This document shows positions 1-12,644 of a stretch of 64,000 nt of DNA, piece by piece. The stretch is from Microbacterium sp. 10M-3C3. Lineage in GTDB: Bacteria > Actinomycetota > Actinomycetes > Actinomycetales > Microbacteriaceae. The notes under the pieces were generated by a model. That model was not told the DNA's origin. It saw nothing but the letters and a program-made list of their open reading frames with translations, and searched no databases. Location of the stretch: contig NZ_CP034245.1 in NCBI RefSeq assembly GCF_003931875.1, positions 2,418,001 to 2,482,000 of the forward strand, read 5' to 3'. How positions within the stretch are numbered: position 1 is the first letter of the stretch; the number at the start of each line of letters is the position of its first letter. A program made the position numbers and the translations under genes.

Positions 1-19
1 GCGGCAGCAGGATCAGCAT
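1..19 (-). CDS. start of an unidentified gene, cut by window edge
   Basis: An ATG on the minus strand at 19 begins the reading M-L-I-L-L-P before the window ends. A GGAAGG Shine-Dalgarno-like sequence sits 6 bases upstream of it, which is why I take it as a real start. The hydrophobic beginning would fit a membrane or secreted protein, but six residues cannot identify it. It follows the atp operon on the same strand, separated from it by the hairpin at 37-90. Confidence 0.4.
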
Positions 20-36
20 GCGGTCCTTCCACCGCG

Positions 37-90
37 AAGGGTCGCGACCCGCCGTCCGCCGGGCTCCGGCGGGGGCGCGTCGCGACCCTT
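37..90 (-). terminator. hairpin after the atp operon
   Basis: Perfect 12-base arms (AAGGGTCGCGAC and GTCGCGACCCTT) enclose a second hairpin with CGCCGG/CCGGCG arms. It lies just past the atpC stop and before the next same-strand start, so termination of the atp transcript is the likely role. There is no T tract, so it is not a textbook intrinsic terminator. Confidence 0.6.
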
Positions 91-110
91 TGCGAACGTG
101 GGATGCGTCG

Positions 111-371
111 TCAGGAGATGAGCGCGGCGTTGCCCGCCACGATCGTGAGTTCGTCGCCCTCCATGGAGAGGAAGCCGTCCTGCGCGTTCGCGGTCACCTT
201 GGAGCCGTCGGCACGCGTGATACGCACCTGGCCCTCGGCAAGGATCGCCAGCACGGGCTCGTGACCGGCCATGAAGCCGATCTCCCCCTCGACGGTCTTG
301 GCGACGACGAGCGACGCCTCCCCCGACCACACCTCGGCGTCGGCCGAGACGAGGTGCACCTGGAGCGGCAT
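111..371 (-). CDS. atpC: F1Fo ATP synthase epsilon subunit
   Basis: Encodes 86 residues starting MPLQVHLVSADAEVW. The epsilon subunit is part of the central stalk of F1 and modulates coupling and ATPase activity on the cytoplasmic face of the membrane. Length and sequence cover only the N-terminal beta-sandwich domain; the C-terminal helical inhibitory domain found in longer homologues (about 130-140 residues) is largely missing, as is common in actinobacteria. The atpD stop lies one base upstream of the ATG, so translation is coupled. It is the last gene of the atp operon. Confidence 0.95.
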   Translation of the reverse strand: MPLQVHLVSADAEVWSGEASLVVAKTVEGEIGFMAGHEPVLAILAEGQVRITRADGSKVTANAQDGFLSMEGDELTIVAGNAALIS

Positions 372-372
372 G

Positions 373-1854
<1,482 letters not shown>

Positions 1855-2751
1855 TTACTTGCCCGATGCCAGGGCGTCGGCGCCGCCGACGATCTCGGCG
1901 ATCTGCTGCGTGATCTCCGCCTGACGCGCGTTGTTGCGCAGGCGGGTGTAGTCGGTGATGAGCTTGTCGGCGTTGTCGCTGGCGGACTTCATCGCCTTCT
2001 GCGTCGCCGCGTGCTTGGCCGCGGAGGACTGCAGGAGGGCGTTGAAGACGCGGCTCTGGATGTACACCGGCAGGAGCGCGTCGAGCACCGTCTCGGCGTC
2101 CGGCTCGAACTCGTACAGGGGGTACACCTGCGCCGACGCGTCCGCCTCGGCCTCGACGACCTCGAGCGGGAGCAGCCGCACCGACTCGGGCGTCTGCGTC
2201 ATCATGCTGACGAAGCGGTTGTAGACGAGGTGGATCTCGTCCACGCCGCCCTCGGTGCCGCCGCGGTTGTACGCGTCGATGAGGGTGGCTGCGATCTCCT
2301 CCGCCGTGCGGAACTGCGGGGTGTCGGTGTCACCGGTCCACTCGCCCTCGGTCGCGAGGCGACGGAACTGGAAGTAGCCCACCGCCTTGCGTCCGACGAG
2401 GTAGAACGCGACCTCCTTGCCCTCCGAGCGCAGCAGCTCGGCCAGCTCGAGACCCTCGCGGAGGATCTGCGAGTTGAACGCGCCGGCCAGGCCCCGGTCC
2501 GAGGCGAAGATCACGACCGCCGAGCGGCGGATGTCCGCGCGCTCGGTGGTCAGCGGGTGATCGACGTTGGAGTGGGTGGCCACGGCCGAGACGGCGCGCG
2601 TCACGGCCCGCGCGAAGGGCGAGGACGCGCGCACCCGCGCCATCGCCTTCTGGATGCGCGAAGCCGCGATGAGCTCCATCGCCTTCGTGATCTTCTTGGT
2701 GGTCTGCGCAGAGTTGATCTTCTGCTTGTAGACCCGCAGTTGTGCGCCCAT
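1855..2751 (-). CDS. atpG: F1Fo ATP synthase gamma subunit
   Basis: Encodes 298 residues, the expected length for the rotor shaft that connects the c ring to the alpha-beta hexamer. The N-terminal [20 protein letters not shown] and C-terminal [26 protein letters not shown] helices, which form the coiled coil inside F1, are both readable (the second is given here only in part as SDNADKLI and [12 protein letters not shown]). The gene lies 20 bases after atpA and 24 before atpD in the same operon. Conservation of both terminal helices makes the call secure. Confidence 0.97.
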   Translation of the reverse strand: MGAQLRVYKQKINSAQTTKKITKAMELIAASRIQKAMARVRASSPFARAVTRAVSAVATHSNVDHPLTTERADIRRSAVVIFASDRGLAGAFNSQILREGLELAELLRSEGKEVAFYLVGRKAVGYFQFRRLATEGEWTGDTDTPQFRTAEEIAATLIDAYNRGGTEGGVDEIHLVYNRFVSMMTQTPESVRLLPLEVVEAEADASAQVYPLYEFEPDAETVLDALLPVYIQSRVFNALLQSSAAKHAATQKAMKSASDNADKLITDYTRLRNNARQAEITQQIAEIVGGADALASGK

Positions 2752-2771
2752 GATCCGTTATCCGTGTCGCG

Positions 2772-4409
2772 TCAGCGACGGCCCTTGACGATCTTCTCCT
2801 GGTTGACGTCCTCGGCCTCTGCGGCGGCCACCGACTCGGTGCCCGGCGTGCCGATGCCCTGGCCGTCGCCGGCCTGGAACTCCAGGATGAACTCGTCGAT
2901 GCGCTTGTCGAGCTCGGCGACGGTGTCGTCGTCGAGGACGTTGGTCTCGCGCAGGGTGTCGAGCACCGTCGTGTTGCGGCGCAGGTAGTCGAGCAGCTCG
3001 CGCTCGAAGCGCAGGACGTCCGACACCTCGATCTTGTCGAGCTTGCCGTTCGTGCCGGCCCAGATCGAGACGACCTGCTCCTCGACGGGGTACGGCGAGT
3101 ACTGCGGCTGCTTCAGGAGCTCCGTCAGGCGCGCACCGCGGGCCAGCTGGCGGCGCGAGGCCGCGTCGAGGTCGGACGCGAACATCGCGAAGGCCTCGAG
3201 CGAGCGGTACTGCGACAGCTCGAGCTTGAGCGTGCCGGAGACCTTCTTGATCGACTTGACCTGGGCGTCACCGCCCACGCGCGAGACCGAGATGCCGACG
3301 TCGACCGCAGGACGCTGGTTGGCGTTGAACAGGTCGGACTGCAGGAAGATCTGGCCGTCGGTGATCGAGATGACGTTCGTCGGGATGTACGCCGAGACGT
3401 CGTTGGCCTTCGTCTCGATGATGGGCAGACCCGTCATCGACCCGGCGCCCAGCTCGTCGGACAGCTTCGCGCAGCGCTCGAGGAGACGCGAGTGCAGGTA
3501 GAACACGTCGCCCGGGTACGCCTCGCGGCCCGGCGGGCGGCGCAGCAGCAGCGACACGGCGCGGTAGGCCTCGGCCTGCTTCGACAGGTCGTCGAAGATG
3601 ATGAGAACGTGCTTGCCGCCGTACATCCAGTGCTGGCCGATGGCCGAGCCGGTGTAGGGGGCGAGGTACTTGAAGCCGGCCGGGTCGGAGGCGGGCGCCG
3701 CGACGATGGTGGTGTACTCCATCGCGCCGGCGTCCTCGAGCGCGCCCTTGACGGAGGCGATCGTCGAGCCCTTCTGGCCGATCGCGACGTAGATGCAGCG
3801 CACCTGCTTGTTGACGTCGCCGGACTCCCAGTTGGCCTTCTGGTTGATGATCGTGTCGAGCGCGATCGCGGTCTTGCCGGTCTGGCGGTCGCCGATGATC
3901 AGCTGGCGCTGACCGCGGCCGACGGGGATCATCGCGTCGATGGCCTTGATGCCGGTCTGCAGCGGCTCGTGCACGGATTTGCGCTGCATGACGCCGGGCG
4001 CCTGGAGCTCGAGGGCGCGACGGCCCTCCGACGCGATCTCGCCGAGACCGTCGATCGGGTTGCCGAGCGGGTCGACGACGCGGCCCAGGTAGCCGTCGCC
4101 GACGGGCACCGACAGGACCTCGCCCGTGCGGGTGACCTCCTGGCCCTCCTCGATGCCGGCGAAGTCGCCGAGGACGACCACGCCGATCTCGTGCTCGTCG
4201 AGATTCTGGGCCAGGCCCAGCGTGCCGTCCGCGAAGCGGACGAGCTCGTTGGCCATCACACCCGGCAGGCCCTCGACGTGCGCGATGCCGTCCGCGGCGT
4301 CGACCACGGTGCCGACCTCGGAGGCGGCGGCGCCGGTGGGCTCGTAGGCGGCGACGAAATCCTTCAGCGCGTCACGGATGACGTCGGGGCTGATGGTGAT
4401 ATCTGCCAT
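2772..4409 (-). CDS. atpA: F1Fo ATP synthase alpha subunit
   Basis: Encodes 545 residues. The alpha subunit is the non-catalytic nucleotide-binding partner of beta in F1 and supplies the arginine finger ([12 protein letters not shown] region). The P loop GDRQTGKT is at about 173-180. I chose the ATG at 4409 ([10 protein letters not shown]) because AAGGA lies 7 bases upstream and the family N terminus begins here; the same frame is open far upstream but that stretch is only an antisense-like arginine-rich shadow of atpH and atpF. It sits after atpH in the operon, with a 71-base gap. Confidence 0.97.
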   Translation of the reverse strand: MADITISPDVIRDALKDFVAAYEPTGAAASEVGTVVDAADGIAHVEGLPGVMANELVRFADGTLGLAQNLDEHEIGVVVLGDFAGIEEGQEVTRTGEVLSVPVGDGYLGRVVDPLGNPIDGLGEIASEGRRALELQAPGVMQRKSVHEPLQTGIKAIDAMIPVGRGQRQLIIGDRQTGKTAIALDTIINQKANWESGDVNKQVRCIYVAIGQKGSTIASVKGALEDAGAMEYTTIVAAPASDPAGFKYLAPYTGSAIGQHWMYGGKHVLIIFDDLSKQAEAYRAVSLLLRRPPGREAYPGDVFYLHSRLLERCAKLSDELGAGSMTGLPIIETKANDVSAYIPTNVISITDGQIFLQSDLFNANQRPAVDVGISVSRVGGDAQVKSIKKVSGTLKLELSQYRSLEAFAMFASDLDAASRRQLARGARLTELLKQPQYSPYPVEEQVVSIWAGTNGKLDKIEVSDVLRFERELLDYLRRNTTVLDTLRETNVLDDDTVAELDKRIDEFILEFQAGDGQGIGTPGTESVAAAEAEDVNQEKIVKGRR

Positions 4410-4480
4410 TGTCGTTCCTTCGTATCGGGGGGCGTTCGGCCCCCGGAGTCTGCGTCCTCGTGGACGGCAAGCCTTGTGGG

Positions 4481-5269
4481 TTAGCCCGCCAGGCGCTGGC
4501 GGAGATCGGCCAGGCGGGTGGAGATGCTGGCGTCGATGACGTCGTCGGCGATCTGCACGCGCAGCCCGCCCACGACCGACGGATCGATGACGACGTTCAG
4601 GGAGACCTGCGCACCATACCTCGCCGACAGCGCGGCGGCCAGCCGCTCGCGCTGCGCCTCGCCGAGGGCGACGGCGCTGACGACGGTCGCGACCGTGCGG
4701 CCGCGCTGGTCGGCCACGAGCCGCATCGCACGCGACAGGAGCGCCCGCACGCGCCGCTCGCGCGGCTGCTGGACGAGCGAGGACACGATGAGCGTCGTCG
4801 CCGCGCTCGCCCGCGATCCCAGGAGCGTCTCGATGAGCGCGCCCTTCGCGGCGGCGTCGCCGAGCCGGCTCCCGAGAGCGAGCTCGAGCTCGGCGTTCTG
4901 CGCGACCGTGCGGGAGAAGGCGAACAGCTCCGCCTCGATGTCGTCGGCGGCGGCGACGGCCGCGGCACGGACGGCCAGCTCCTCGATCGCGTCGACGAGG
5001 TCGGACGCGTTCGACCAGCGCTGCGCCGCGAGCGTCGAGAGCAGCTCGACGGTCGTCGGCTTCAACGCGCGGCCGAAAACGTCGGCGACCACCTTGGCGC
5101 GCGCGGCGGCCGGAGCCGCCGAGTCCGCGAGCGCGCCGCCGAGCTGCGGCGAGCCGCCGACGGCGCGCGAGGCCGCGAACAGCTCGCGCGCGACCTCGAG
5201 GTCGACGCCGGCCGCGCCGGTGAGCGCCGTCGTCGCCGCCTCGAGCGCCTGCGTGGTCGCACTGCCCAT
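4481..5269 (-). CDS. atpH: F1Fo ATP synthase delta subunit
   Basis: Encodes 262 residues of the peripheral-stalk subunit that ties subunit b to the top of F1. It is longer than the 177-residue E. coli protein but separate from atpF, unlike mycobacteria where a b-delta fusion occurs. The C-terminal [16 protein letters not shown] stretch is the conserved delta signature. Its ATG overlaps the atpF TAA by one base (TAATG), so translation is coupled. The sequence is alanine-rich throughout. Confidence 0.95.
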   Translation of the reverse strand: MGSATTQALEAATTALTGAAGVDLEVARELFAASRAVGGSPQLGGALADSAAPAAARAKVVADVFGRALKPTTVELLSTLAAQRWSNASDLVDAIEELAVRAAAVAAADDIEAELFAFSRTVAQNAELELALGSRLGDAAAKGALIETLLGSRASAATTLIVSSLVQQPRERRVRALLSRAMRLVADQRGRTVATVVSAVALGEAQRERLAAALSARYGAQVSLNVVIDPSVVGGLRVQIADDVIDASISTRLADLRQRLAG

Positions 5270-5844
5270 TACGGTGCCGCCTTCTCGGGCGCAGCCTTCT
5301 CGGAGGCCTCGAGGTCGGCGAGGAAGCGGTCGACGACCGCCTGCGCCTTGGCGTCGTCGGAGAGGGTCTCGCCGATGACGTTGCCGGCCAGGTCGAGGGC
5401 GAGCGTGCCGACCTCGCTGCGCAGCGACACGAGGGCCGACTGGCGCTCCGCCTCGATCTGCGTGTGCGCGGTGGCCGTGATGCGCGCGGCCTCGGCCGAC
5501 GCGGCGTCCTTCGCCTCGGCGACGATCTTCTTGCCGTCCTCGCGGGCGGCCTCGCGGATCTCGCCGGCCTCCTTGCGGGCCTCGGCGAGCTGCGCGGTGT
5601 ACTCCTCGAGCGCCGCCTCGGCCTGACGCTGGGCCTCGTCAGCCTTCGCGATGTTGCCTTCGATCGCGGCACCGCGCTCGTCGAGCAGCTTCTGCATGCG
5701 CGGCAGCACGACGCGCCAGAAGACGAGCAGGATGACGACGAAGCAGACCGCGGACCAGGTGATGTCGTAGATCGCCGGGATCAGCGGGTTCGGGGGCGTC
5801 CCCTCCCCTGCCGGCTCGGCGGCGAGGACAAGAGCGTTCAGCAT
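5269..5844 (-). CDS. atpF: F1Fo ATP synthase b subunit
   Basis: Encodes 191 residues. One N-terminal membrane helix at about 25-47 (centred on [14 protein letters not shown]) is followed by a long charged, alanine- and glutamate-rich helix that forms the peripheral-stalk coiled coil. The length is a little above the 156-170 residues usual for subunit b. It is preceded by atpE and overlaps atpH by one base. The stop is TAA. Confidence 0.95.
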   Translation of the reverse strand: MLNALVLAAEPAGEGTPPNPLIPAIYDITWSAVCFVVILLVFWRVVLPRMQKLLDERGAAIEGNIAKADEAQRQAEAALEEYTAQLAEARKEAGEIREAAREDGKKIVAEAKDAASAEAARITATAHTQIEAERQSALVSLRSEVGTLALDLAGNVIGETLSDDAKAQAVVDRFLADLEASEKAAPEKAAP

Positions 5845-5875
5845 CTCGTCTCCTTTACGTGAGTGGTCCGGCGGG

Positions 5876-7031
<1,156 letters not shown>

Positions 7032-7108
7032 CCCGGAAGCGCTCGTAGAGCGGGCGGGCGCAACACCACCCTACCAAATCCGGGCGCCGACGCCGACGCC
7101 CCGGGGCG

Positions 7109-7130
7109 GATCTCTCGATATCGAGAGATC
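7109..7130 (-). terminator. 22-bp perfect palindrome between atpI-like gene and atpB
   Basis: GATCTCTCG and CGAGAGATC arms flank ATAT. It overlaps the stop codon of the atpI-like gene and precedes atpB by about 80 bases. A second copy with identical arms is at 58921-58942, again right behind a minus-strand gene, so a terminator or processing site is the simplest reading. There is no T tract. An operator is the alternative. Confidence 0.45.
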
Positions 7131-7614
7131 AGTCGCGCCGGTCGCCCGCCTCGGGATCGCTCGGCAGCGTCACATCGCTCGCAGCGGGCACGCGCATCCG
7201 CAGCAGCACGACGACGTCCACGACGAGCGACGCGACGACGCTCACGACGAGCGCGACGAAGAACACGACCGGGTCGACCCACGACTGCCCGCGCAGCACG
7301 ACCAGGGCGACGATGAACAGGACGAGCTTGAGCAGCCATCCGCCGAGCACGACGCCGAAGAAGATCGGCACGTACAGGTCGTCGCCGAACCAGCGGTTGG
7401 CGATCAGGATGCTCGCGGCCGTCACGGCGAGGAAGAGCGCGCTCACGAGCACGCCCGCCAGGGCGCTGCCCAGGCCCCCCGCACCGCCGACGGCGAAGCC
7501 GACCACCGCGCCGACGACCAGGAGGACGCCGGCGACGATCCCGCCCCACGTGAGCGCGGTGCGCAGCACCGGCGTGCTCGAGGGGCGGCGGGCGGCGGGC
7601 GAGGTGGCGCTCAT
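7129..7614 (-). CDS. AtpI-like small membrane protein
   Basis: Encodes 161 residues with about four hydrophobic segments (starting near 20, 45, 85 and 115) and a charged tail. The position directly upstream of atpB matches the atpI/Rv1303-type gene of actinobacteria, whose products are thought to help c-ring assembly or magnesium supply; the sequence itself is too weak to prove this. Its ATG overlaps the upstream stop as ATGA. The palindrome at 7109-7130 covers its own stop, suggesting it belongs to the upstream transcript rather than the atp mRNA. Confidence 0.7.
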   Translation of the reverse strand: MSATSPAARRPSSTPVLRTALTWGGIVAGVLLVVGAVVGFAVGGAGGLGSALAGVLVSALFLAVTAASILIANRWFGDDLYVPIFFGVVLGGWLLKLVLFIVALVVLRGQSWVDPVVFFVALVVSVVASLVVDVVVLLRMRVPAASDVTLPSDPEAGDRRD

Positions 7615-8765
7615 GCGGGGATCTCCGTCGGGACGTGGCGCGCCCGGGGGCGCGAGGGGAGGAAGGTCAGGACGAGGCACGCGACGACCCCGACGAGGCC
7701 GAAGCCGGCGCCGAGGAGGTAGTCGCCGGGCCACTCCTCCTGCGTGCCGATGTACATCAGCAGGAACGAGAAGCTCACGATCGCGGTCCACGCATAGAAG
7801 ATGAGCACCGCGTCGCGGTCGGAGTGCCCCATGTCCAGCAGCCGATGGTGCAGGTGCTTCCGATCGGGTGAGAACGGCGAACGACCCGCGCCCATGCGCC
7901 GGATGACGGCGAGGCCGAAGTCCAGCAGCGGCAGCAGCACGATCACGATCGGCAGCAGGATCGGGATGAAGGCACCCAGCAGCTGCGAGCGGCCGAGGCG
8001 CTCGGGGTCGAGGACGGCCGGGTTCAGGACGCCCGTGATCGCGATGGCCGATGTGGCCATGAGCAGTCCGAGCAGGAGTGCGCCGGAGTCGCCCATGAAG
8101 ATCTTCGCGGGGCTCCAGTTCAACGGCAGGAAGCCCAGGCACGCCCCCACGAGGACGGCGGCGATGAAGGACGCGACGTTGAAGTACGTGCTCGCGCCGA
8201 AGTCGCGCACGAGCAGGTAGGAGTACGCGAAGAACACGCCGTTGGCGATGAGGCACACGCCCGCGACCAGCCCGTCCAGGCCGTCGATGAAGTTGACGGC
8301 GTTCATGACGATGACGATCGCGAAGAGCGTCAGCGTGAAGCTCATCCAGCTGGAGCCGACCGTGATGCCGCCGATCGGCAGCGAGTAGATCTGGAATTGG
8401 CCGAAGAAGGCGATGATGCCGGCGGTGAGGAACTGCGCGCCGAGCTTGATGAACCAGTCGAGGTCCCACACGTCGTCGAGGACGCCGACCACGACGATGA
8501 CGAACGCGGCGGCCAGGATCGCCAGCACCGGAGCGGGGTTGACCCAGATGATCGCGAAGAACGGGAACTGCGTCGAGAAGGCGAACGCGGCGCACACGCC
8601 GAGGAACATCGCCACGCCGCCGAGCCTCGGCGTCGGCCGCTTGTGCACGTCGCGCTCGCGGATCGCCGGATACAGCTTGTAGCGCAGGCTGAAGTGGAGC
8701 ACGGCCCACGTCAGCACGGAGGTCACCACCGCGGTGAAGATCACCACGAGGAGATACAGCTTCAC
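7611..8765 (-). CDS. undecaprenyl/decaprenyl-phosphate GlcNAc-1-phosphate transferase (WecA/MraY family)
   Basis: Encodes 384 residues, an integral membrane enzyme of about 11 helices that transfers a sugar-1-phosphate from a UDP sugar to polyprenyl phosphate, the first step of cell-wall linkage-unit or surface-polymer synthesis. Seen motifs: HKRPTPRLGGVAMF near the start, VGVLDDVWDL, VNFIDGLDGL, KIFMGDSGALLLG and the His-rich RKHLHHRLLDMGHS loop. The GTG start overlaps the sua5 stop (GTGA). It corresponds in position to mycobacterial rfe/wecA (Rv1302). The upstream extension of the frame is not family-like. Confidence 0.9.
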   Translation of the reverse strand: MKLYLLVVIFTAVVTSVLTWAVLHFSLRYKLYPAIRERDVHKRPTPRLGGVAMFLGVCAAFAFSTQFPFFAIIWVNPAPVLAILAAAFVIVVVGVLDDVWDLDWFIKLGAQFLTAGIIAFFGQFQIYSLPIGGITVGSSWMSFTLTLFAIVIVMNAVNFIDGLDGLVAGVCLIANGVFFAYSYLLVRDFGASTYFNVASFIAAVLVGACLGFLPLNWSPAKIFMGDSGALLLGLLMATSAIAITGVLNPAVLDPERLGRSQLLGAFIPILLPIVIVLLPLLDFGLAVIRRMGAGRSPFSPDRKHLHHRLLDMGHSDRDAVLIFYAWTAIVSFSFLLMYIGTQEEWPGDYLLGAGFGLVGVVACLVLTFLPSRPRARHVPTEIPA

Positions 8766-9496
8766 GCGCCGCTGCTTCCCGGCGGGGTCGGCCCCGCGTC
8801 CGGGGCGTGATGGTGCGCGTGACCGGAAGCGGGATCCGGCTCGAGCAGGTCGCCGAGGACGTCGCGCAGGCGCTCGCGCGACACGGCGCCCTCGCGGAGC
8901 ACGCGCACGACCGGTTCGGCGCCGCCGACGAGTCGCGTCGCGTCCACGATCGTCGAGGCGATCCCCGTCTCGCTCGGGCCGGCGTCGAGGTAGGCCGACA
9001 CGGAGTCGCCGAGCATGTCGCGCGCCTGGTCGATCATCACGGCGGCCGGCATCCCCGTCAGGTTGGCGCTGGAGACGGCGAGGGGCCCGGTCTCCTGCAG
9101 CAGCTCGAGTGTGAGGGTGTGCGCGGGCATCCGCACCGCGACCGTGCCGTGCGTCTCGCCGAGATCCCACGACAGCGACGGCTGCGCGGGAAGGACGATC
9201 GTGAGGCCGCCGGGCCAGAACTCCTCGACGAGGCGCTCGACCGGCTCGGGCACCTCGGCGACCAGGGCGCGCAGCGTCGCGACGCCCGCCACGAGCACGG
9301 GCGGGGGCTGCTGGCGGCCGCGTCCCTTCGCGGCGAGGAGCCCCGCGACCGCGCGCGCGTTGAACGCGTCGGCGGCGATCCCGTAGACGGTGTCGGTGGG
9401 CAGCACGACGAGGTCGCCGCGGCTCAGCGCCTGGCGGGCGTGGCGCATACCCGCGAGAAGCCCGGCCTCGTCACGGCAGTCGTACACAGGGGACAT
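8762..9496 (-). CDS. sua5: threonylcarbamoyl-AMP synthase (Sua5/YrdC/YwlC)
   Basis: Encodes 244 residues. The enzyme uses threonine, bicarbonate and ATP to form the adenylate used for the t6A37 modification of ANN-decoding tRNAs. The TDTVYGIAADAF motif (about 33-45) and the SSANLTGMPA motif are family hallmarks; basic residues of KGRGRQQPPP take the place of the usual K-x-R signature. The C-terminal tail is His- and Pro-rich. It is coupled to the wecA-like gene by a GTGA overlap and lies 54 bases after prmC. This is the standard actinobacterial order. Confidence 0.93.
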   Translation of the reverse strand: MSPVYDCRDEAGLLAGMRHARQALSRGDLVVLPTDTVYGIAADAFNARAVAGLLAAKGRGRQQPPPVLVAGVATLRALVAEVPEPVERLVEEFWPGGLTIVLPAQPSLSWDLGETHGTVAVRMPAHTLTLELLQETGPLAVSSANLTGMPAAVMIDQARDMLGDSVSAYLDAGPSETGIASTIVDATRLVGGAEPVVRVLREGAVSRERLRDVLGDLLEPDPASGHAHHHAPDAGPTPPGSSGA

Positions 9497-9550
9497 GTCG
9501 TCCGACAGTCTACGTGCGCCCCCGCTCGGCGCCCGTCCCGGGCGGCAGCG

Positions 9551-10438
9551 TCAGGGCCGGAGCGCCGTGGTCGCGCGGTCGCGCAGGGTCAGATCCGGAT
9601 GCGTCGCCGTCGCCGTCCAGCCGTCGGCCTCCAGCAGGGCGCGGATGGCCGGCCCCTGCCACTCGCCGTGCTCGATCACGAGCAGCGCGCCGGGGTGGGC
9701 AAGGCGCAGGGCCACGCGGCTGAGCACGCGCACGACGTCGAGCCCGTCCGGCCCGCCGTACAGCGCCGCCGGCGGGTCGTACAGGCGCACCTCGGGGTCG
9801 CGCGGGACGGCGTCGTCGGGGACGTAGGGCGGGTTGGAGACGACGACCGACACGGTGCCGTCGAGCTCGGGGAACGCGTCGGCCAGGTCGATGCGCGCGA
9901 TCCGCACGTTCTCGGCACCGAGGCGACGGGCGTTCTCCTTCGCCCACACGAAGGCATCCACCGACTTCTCCGCCGCGTGCACGCGCGCGTGCGGCACCTC
10001 GGTGGCCATCGCGAGAGCGATCGCGCCGCTGCCGGTGCCGAGGTCGACGGCCACCGGCGCGGGCGAGGCCGACGCCCGCAACGCGTCGATCGCGATCTGC
10101 GCGACGATCTCGGTCTCGGGTCGGGGCACGAAGACGCCGGGGCCGACGGCGAGCTCGAGATGGCGGAAGGGTGCCAGACCCGTGAGGTGCTGGAGGGGCA
10201 CGCGGGCGCTGCGGCGTTCGACGAGCTCGTCGAACGCGGCGGCGGTGGCCGCATCCGTCGACGCCCCGCGGACGACCGCGGCCTGCAGCTCGCCGCGACC
10301 GACGCCCAGCGCGTGCGCGGCCAGCAGCTCGGCGTCGACGGCGGGATCGGGGACGCCCGCGGCCGCGAGCCGCTCGGCGGCGGCGCGCACGAGGTCGGAC
10401 AGGCGCGACGGGGCGGCGTCGGGGGTGTGCTCGGGCAT
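9551..10438 (-). CDS. prmC: release factor glutamine methyltransferase
   Basis: Encodes 295 residues. PrmC (HemK) methylates the glutamine of the GGQ motif of RF1 and RF2 using SAM. The SAM motif DLGTGSGAIA is at about 132-141, and the substrate-glutamine-binding NPPY motif is at 202-205. In most actinobacteria it directly follows prfA; here it is split from prfA by about 4.6 kb (cysK to amidase), although it stays in line with the genes below it. It is divergent from cysK. Confidence 0.95.
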   Translation of the reverse strand: MPEHTPDAAPSRLSDLVRAAAERLAAAGVPDPAVDAELLAAHALGVGRGELQAAVVRGASTDAATAAAFDELVERRSARVPLQHLTGLAPFRHLELAVGPGVFVPRPETEIVAQIAIDALRASASPAPVAVDLGTGSGAIALAMATEVPHARVHAAEKSVDAFVWAKENARRLGAENVRIARIDLADAFPELDGTVSVVVSNPPYVPDDAVPRDPEVRLYDPPAALYGGPDGLDVVRVLSRVALRLAHPGALLVIEHGEWQGPAIRALLEADGWTATATHPDLTLRDRATTALRP

Positions 10439-10557
10439 CGGCGTACGAGCTTACGGCTCCCGCGGGTCCGTGCGGTCGCCGGCCGACATACTCGGCCGCC
10501 GCGGAGGCGCGCTCGCTAGGCTGAGCCGGTACGCGTCCCGACGGCGAAAGGCCCGTT

Positions 10558-11496
10558 ATGCCCGGCATCCACTCCGACATCACGTCCGCGTTCGGTGACA
10601 CACCCCTCGTGCGGCTGAACCGCGTCGCCGAGGGGGTGGACGCGAACCTCCTCGCCAAGCTCGAGTTCTACAACCCGGCCGGCAGCGTCAAGGACCGACT
10701 GGGCATCGCGATCGTGGACGCCGCGGAGGCGTCGGGCGAGCTGAAGCCCGGCGGCACGATCGTGGAGTCCACGAGCGGCAACACCGGCATCGCGCTGGCG
10801 ATGGTCGGCGCCGCCCGCGGCTACAAGGTCATCCTCACGATGCCCGCGTCGATGTCGAAGGAGCGGCGCCTGCTGCTGAAGGCGTTCGGCGCCGACGTCG
10901 TGCTGACCGACCCCACGAAGGGCATGTCGTTCGCGGTGGACGAGGCCAAGCGCATCGTCGCGGAGACCCCCGGCGCGATCTGGGCGCGGCAGTTCGAGAA
11001 CGAGGCGAATCCCGCGATCCACCGCAAGACGACCGCCGAGGAGATCCTGCGCGACACCGACGGCAAGGTCGACTACTTCGTCGCCGGCATCGGCACGGGC
11101 GGCACGATCACCGGTGTGGGGCAGGTGCTCAAGGAGCGCGTCCCCGGCGTGAAGGTCATCGCGGTCGAGCCCGCCGACTCCCCCGTGCTCACGAAGGGCC
11201 ACCCCGGCCCGCACAAGATCCAGGGCATCGGGCCGAACTTCGTGCCCGCGATCCTCGACCGCGACATCATCGACGAGGTCGTCGACGTCGAGTTCGACGA
11301 CGCGATCCGTCTCGCGCGCGACACCGCCACCCAGGACGGCATCCTCGTGGGCATGTCCTCGGGTGCGGCCATCTGGGCGGCCCTGCAGATCGCCAAGCGG
11401 CCGGAGGCGGCGGGCAAGAACATCGTCGTGATCATCCCGTCGTTCGGCGAGCGCTACCTCTCGACGGCCCTGTACGAGAACCTCCGCGAGGACTGA
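10558..11496 (+). CDS. cysK: cysteine synthase A (O-acetylserine sulfhydrylase)
   Basis: Encodes 312 residues. A PLP enzyme that makes cysteine from O-acetylserine and sulfide. The PLP lysine is Lys45 in SVKDR, the substrate loop TSGNTG is at about 72-77, and the phosphate-binding GTGGT loop is near 180. A GAAAGG ribosome site lies 8 bases upstream of the ATG. It is followed without any gap by cysE, so both steps from serine to cysteine are co-transcribed and the two proteins probably form the cysteine synthase complex. Confidence 0.96.
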   Translation: MPGIHSDITSAFGDTPLVRLNRVAEGVDANLLAKLEFYNPAGSVKDRLGIAIVDAAEASGELKPGGTIVESTSGNTGIALAMVGAARGYKVILTMPASMSKERRLLLKAFGADVVLTDPTKGMSFAVDEAKRIVAETPGAIWARQFENEANPAIHRKTTAEEILRDTDGKVDYFVAGIGTGGTITGVGQVLKERVPGVKVIAVEPADSPVLTKGHPGPHKIQGIGPNFVPAILDRDIIDEVVDVEFDDAIRLARDTATQDGILVGMSSGAAIWAALQIAKRPEAAGKNIVVIIPSFGERYLSTALYENLRED

Positions 11497-12066
11497 GTGG
11501 GCGCCCTCCAGCGCGTCCGAGAAGACCTCGCCGCCGCGAAGCTGCGCGACCCCGCCGCGCGCGGGGCGCTCGAGATCGCGCTCCTCTACCCTGGCCTGCA
11601 CGCGGTATGGGCGTATCGCCTCCACCACCGGATGTGGCGGCGCGGACTCCGGTTCCCGGCGCGCCTGGTGTCGCAGCTGACCCGGTTTCTCACGGGCATC
11701 GAGATCCACCCCGGCGCCGTCATCGGCCGTCGCTTCTTCATCGACCACGGGATGGGCGTCGTCATCGGCGAGACGGCCGAGATCGGCGACGACGTGCTCC
11801 TCTACCACGGGGTCACCCTCGGCGGCCGTCAGCGCGAGGGCGGCAAGCGGCATCCGACCCTGGGCGACGGCGTCGCGGTGGGTGCGGGGGCGAAGATCCT
11901 CGGGCCGATCGTGATCGGCGACCGCTGCGTCATCGGCGCGAACGCGGTCGTGACGAAGGATGCGCCGGCCGACAGCACGCTCGTCGGCGTCCCGGCGAAG
12001 GCCCGCCCGCGGCGCGACGGCGACGACAGCCGGGCGCTGCTGGCGGCGCCCGAGTACGTGATCTAA
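11497..12066 (+). CDS. cysE: serine O-acetyltransferase
   Basis: Encodes 189 residues, a short CysE that acetylates serine with acetyl-CoA. The left-handed beta-helix hexapeptide repeats are visible ([18 protein letters not shown] and following), including the active-site DHG and the HGVTLGG stretch. The GTG start directly follows the cysK stop (TGAGTG). The long N-terminal helical domain of the enteric enzyme is reduced, as in many Gram-positive forms. Its last three bases overlap the convergent TetR gene. Confidence 0.95.
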   Translation: MGALQRVREDLAAAKLRDPAARGALEIALLYPGLHAVWAYRLHHRMWRRGLRFPARLVSQLTRFLTGIEIHPGAVIGRRFFIDHGMGVVIGETAEIGDDVLLYHGVTLGGRQREGGKRHPTLGDGVAVGAGAKILGPIVIGDRCVIGANAVVTKDAPADSTLVGVPAKARPRRDGDDSRALLAAPEYVI

Positions 12067-12629
12067 CCGGCCAGGAGCGCCCCGAGCCGGTCGAACAGCG
12101 ACGTCTGGATCTCCCGCAGCCCGCGCGTCTCACCCTCGGCGATCCACGCGGCGAAGGCCACCTCGAAGACACCGACCGCCGCGCGCGCGACGAGGGACGC
12201 CTCAGGCTCGGGCACTCCGCGTCCGTCGAGCGCGGCGGCGATCGAGACGGCGAGTGACCGCATCTTCTGCGCCTCACGCTCGCTCAGACCCTCGTCGGCG
12301 GCGATGATCGCGCCGCGCGCGCGGGAGCGCGGCCGGCGCTCGTCCGGGAACATCTCAGCCGCCGCGTCGAAGCCGTGGCGGACGGCGGCCACCGCGTCGT
12401 GCCGCGCGGGCGCGGCGGCGACGGCCTCGGCCACCGCCGTGACGAAAGTGGACTGCCCATCGAAGAGCACTTCGCGTTTGTCGGCGAAGTGGCGGAAGAA
12501 GGTGCGTTCGGTCACCCCGGCGGCCTCGGCGATCTCAGCGACGGTCACGGCGTCGAATCCGCGCGCGCGGATGACGTCGAACGCCGCGGCCTGCAGCCGG
12601 TCGCGCGCCCCGGGTGTCCATCGCGCCAT
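12063..12629 (-). CDS. TetR family repressor
   Basis: Encodes 188 residues. The N-terminal helix-turn-helix (about 12-60) reads [20 protein letters not shown] followed by ADKREVLF, a typical TetR DNA-binding unit; the rest would be the ligand-binding domain, which has no recognisable specificity. It is divergent from the epimerase gene, with paired inverted repeats over the epimerase promoter, so repression of that gene is likely and autoregulation is possible. The 3' end overlaps cysE tail to tail. Confidence 0.88.
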   Translation of the reverse strand: MARWTPGARDRLQAAAFDVIRARGFDAVTVAEIAEAAGVTERTFFRHFADKREVLFDGQSTFVTAVAEAVAAAPARHDAVAAVRHGFDAAAEMFPDERRPRSRARGAIIAADEGLSEREAQKMRSLAVSIAAALDGRGVPEPEASLVARAAVGVFEVAFAAWIAEGETRGLREIQTSLFDRLGALLAG

Positions 12630-12644
12630 GCTCGAATCCTACCG

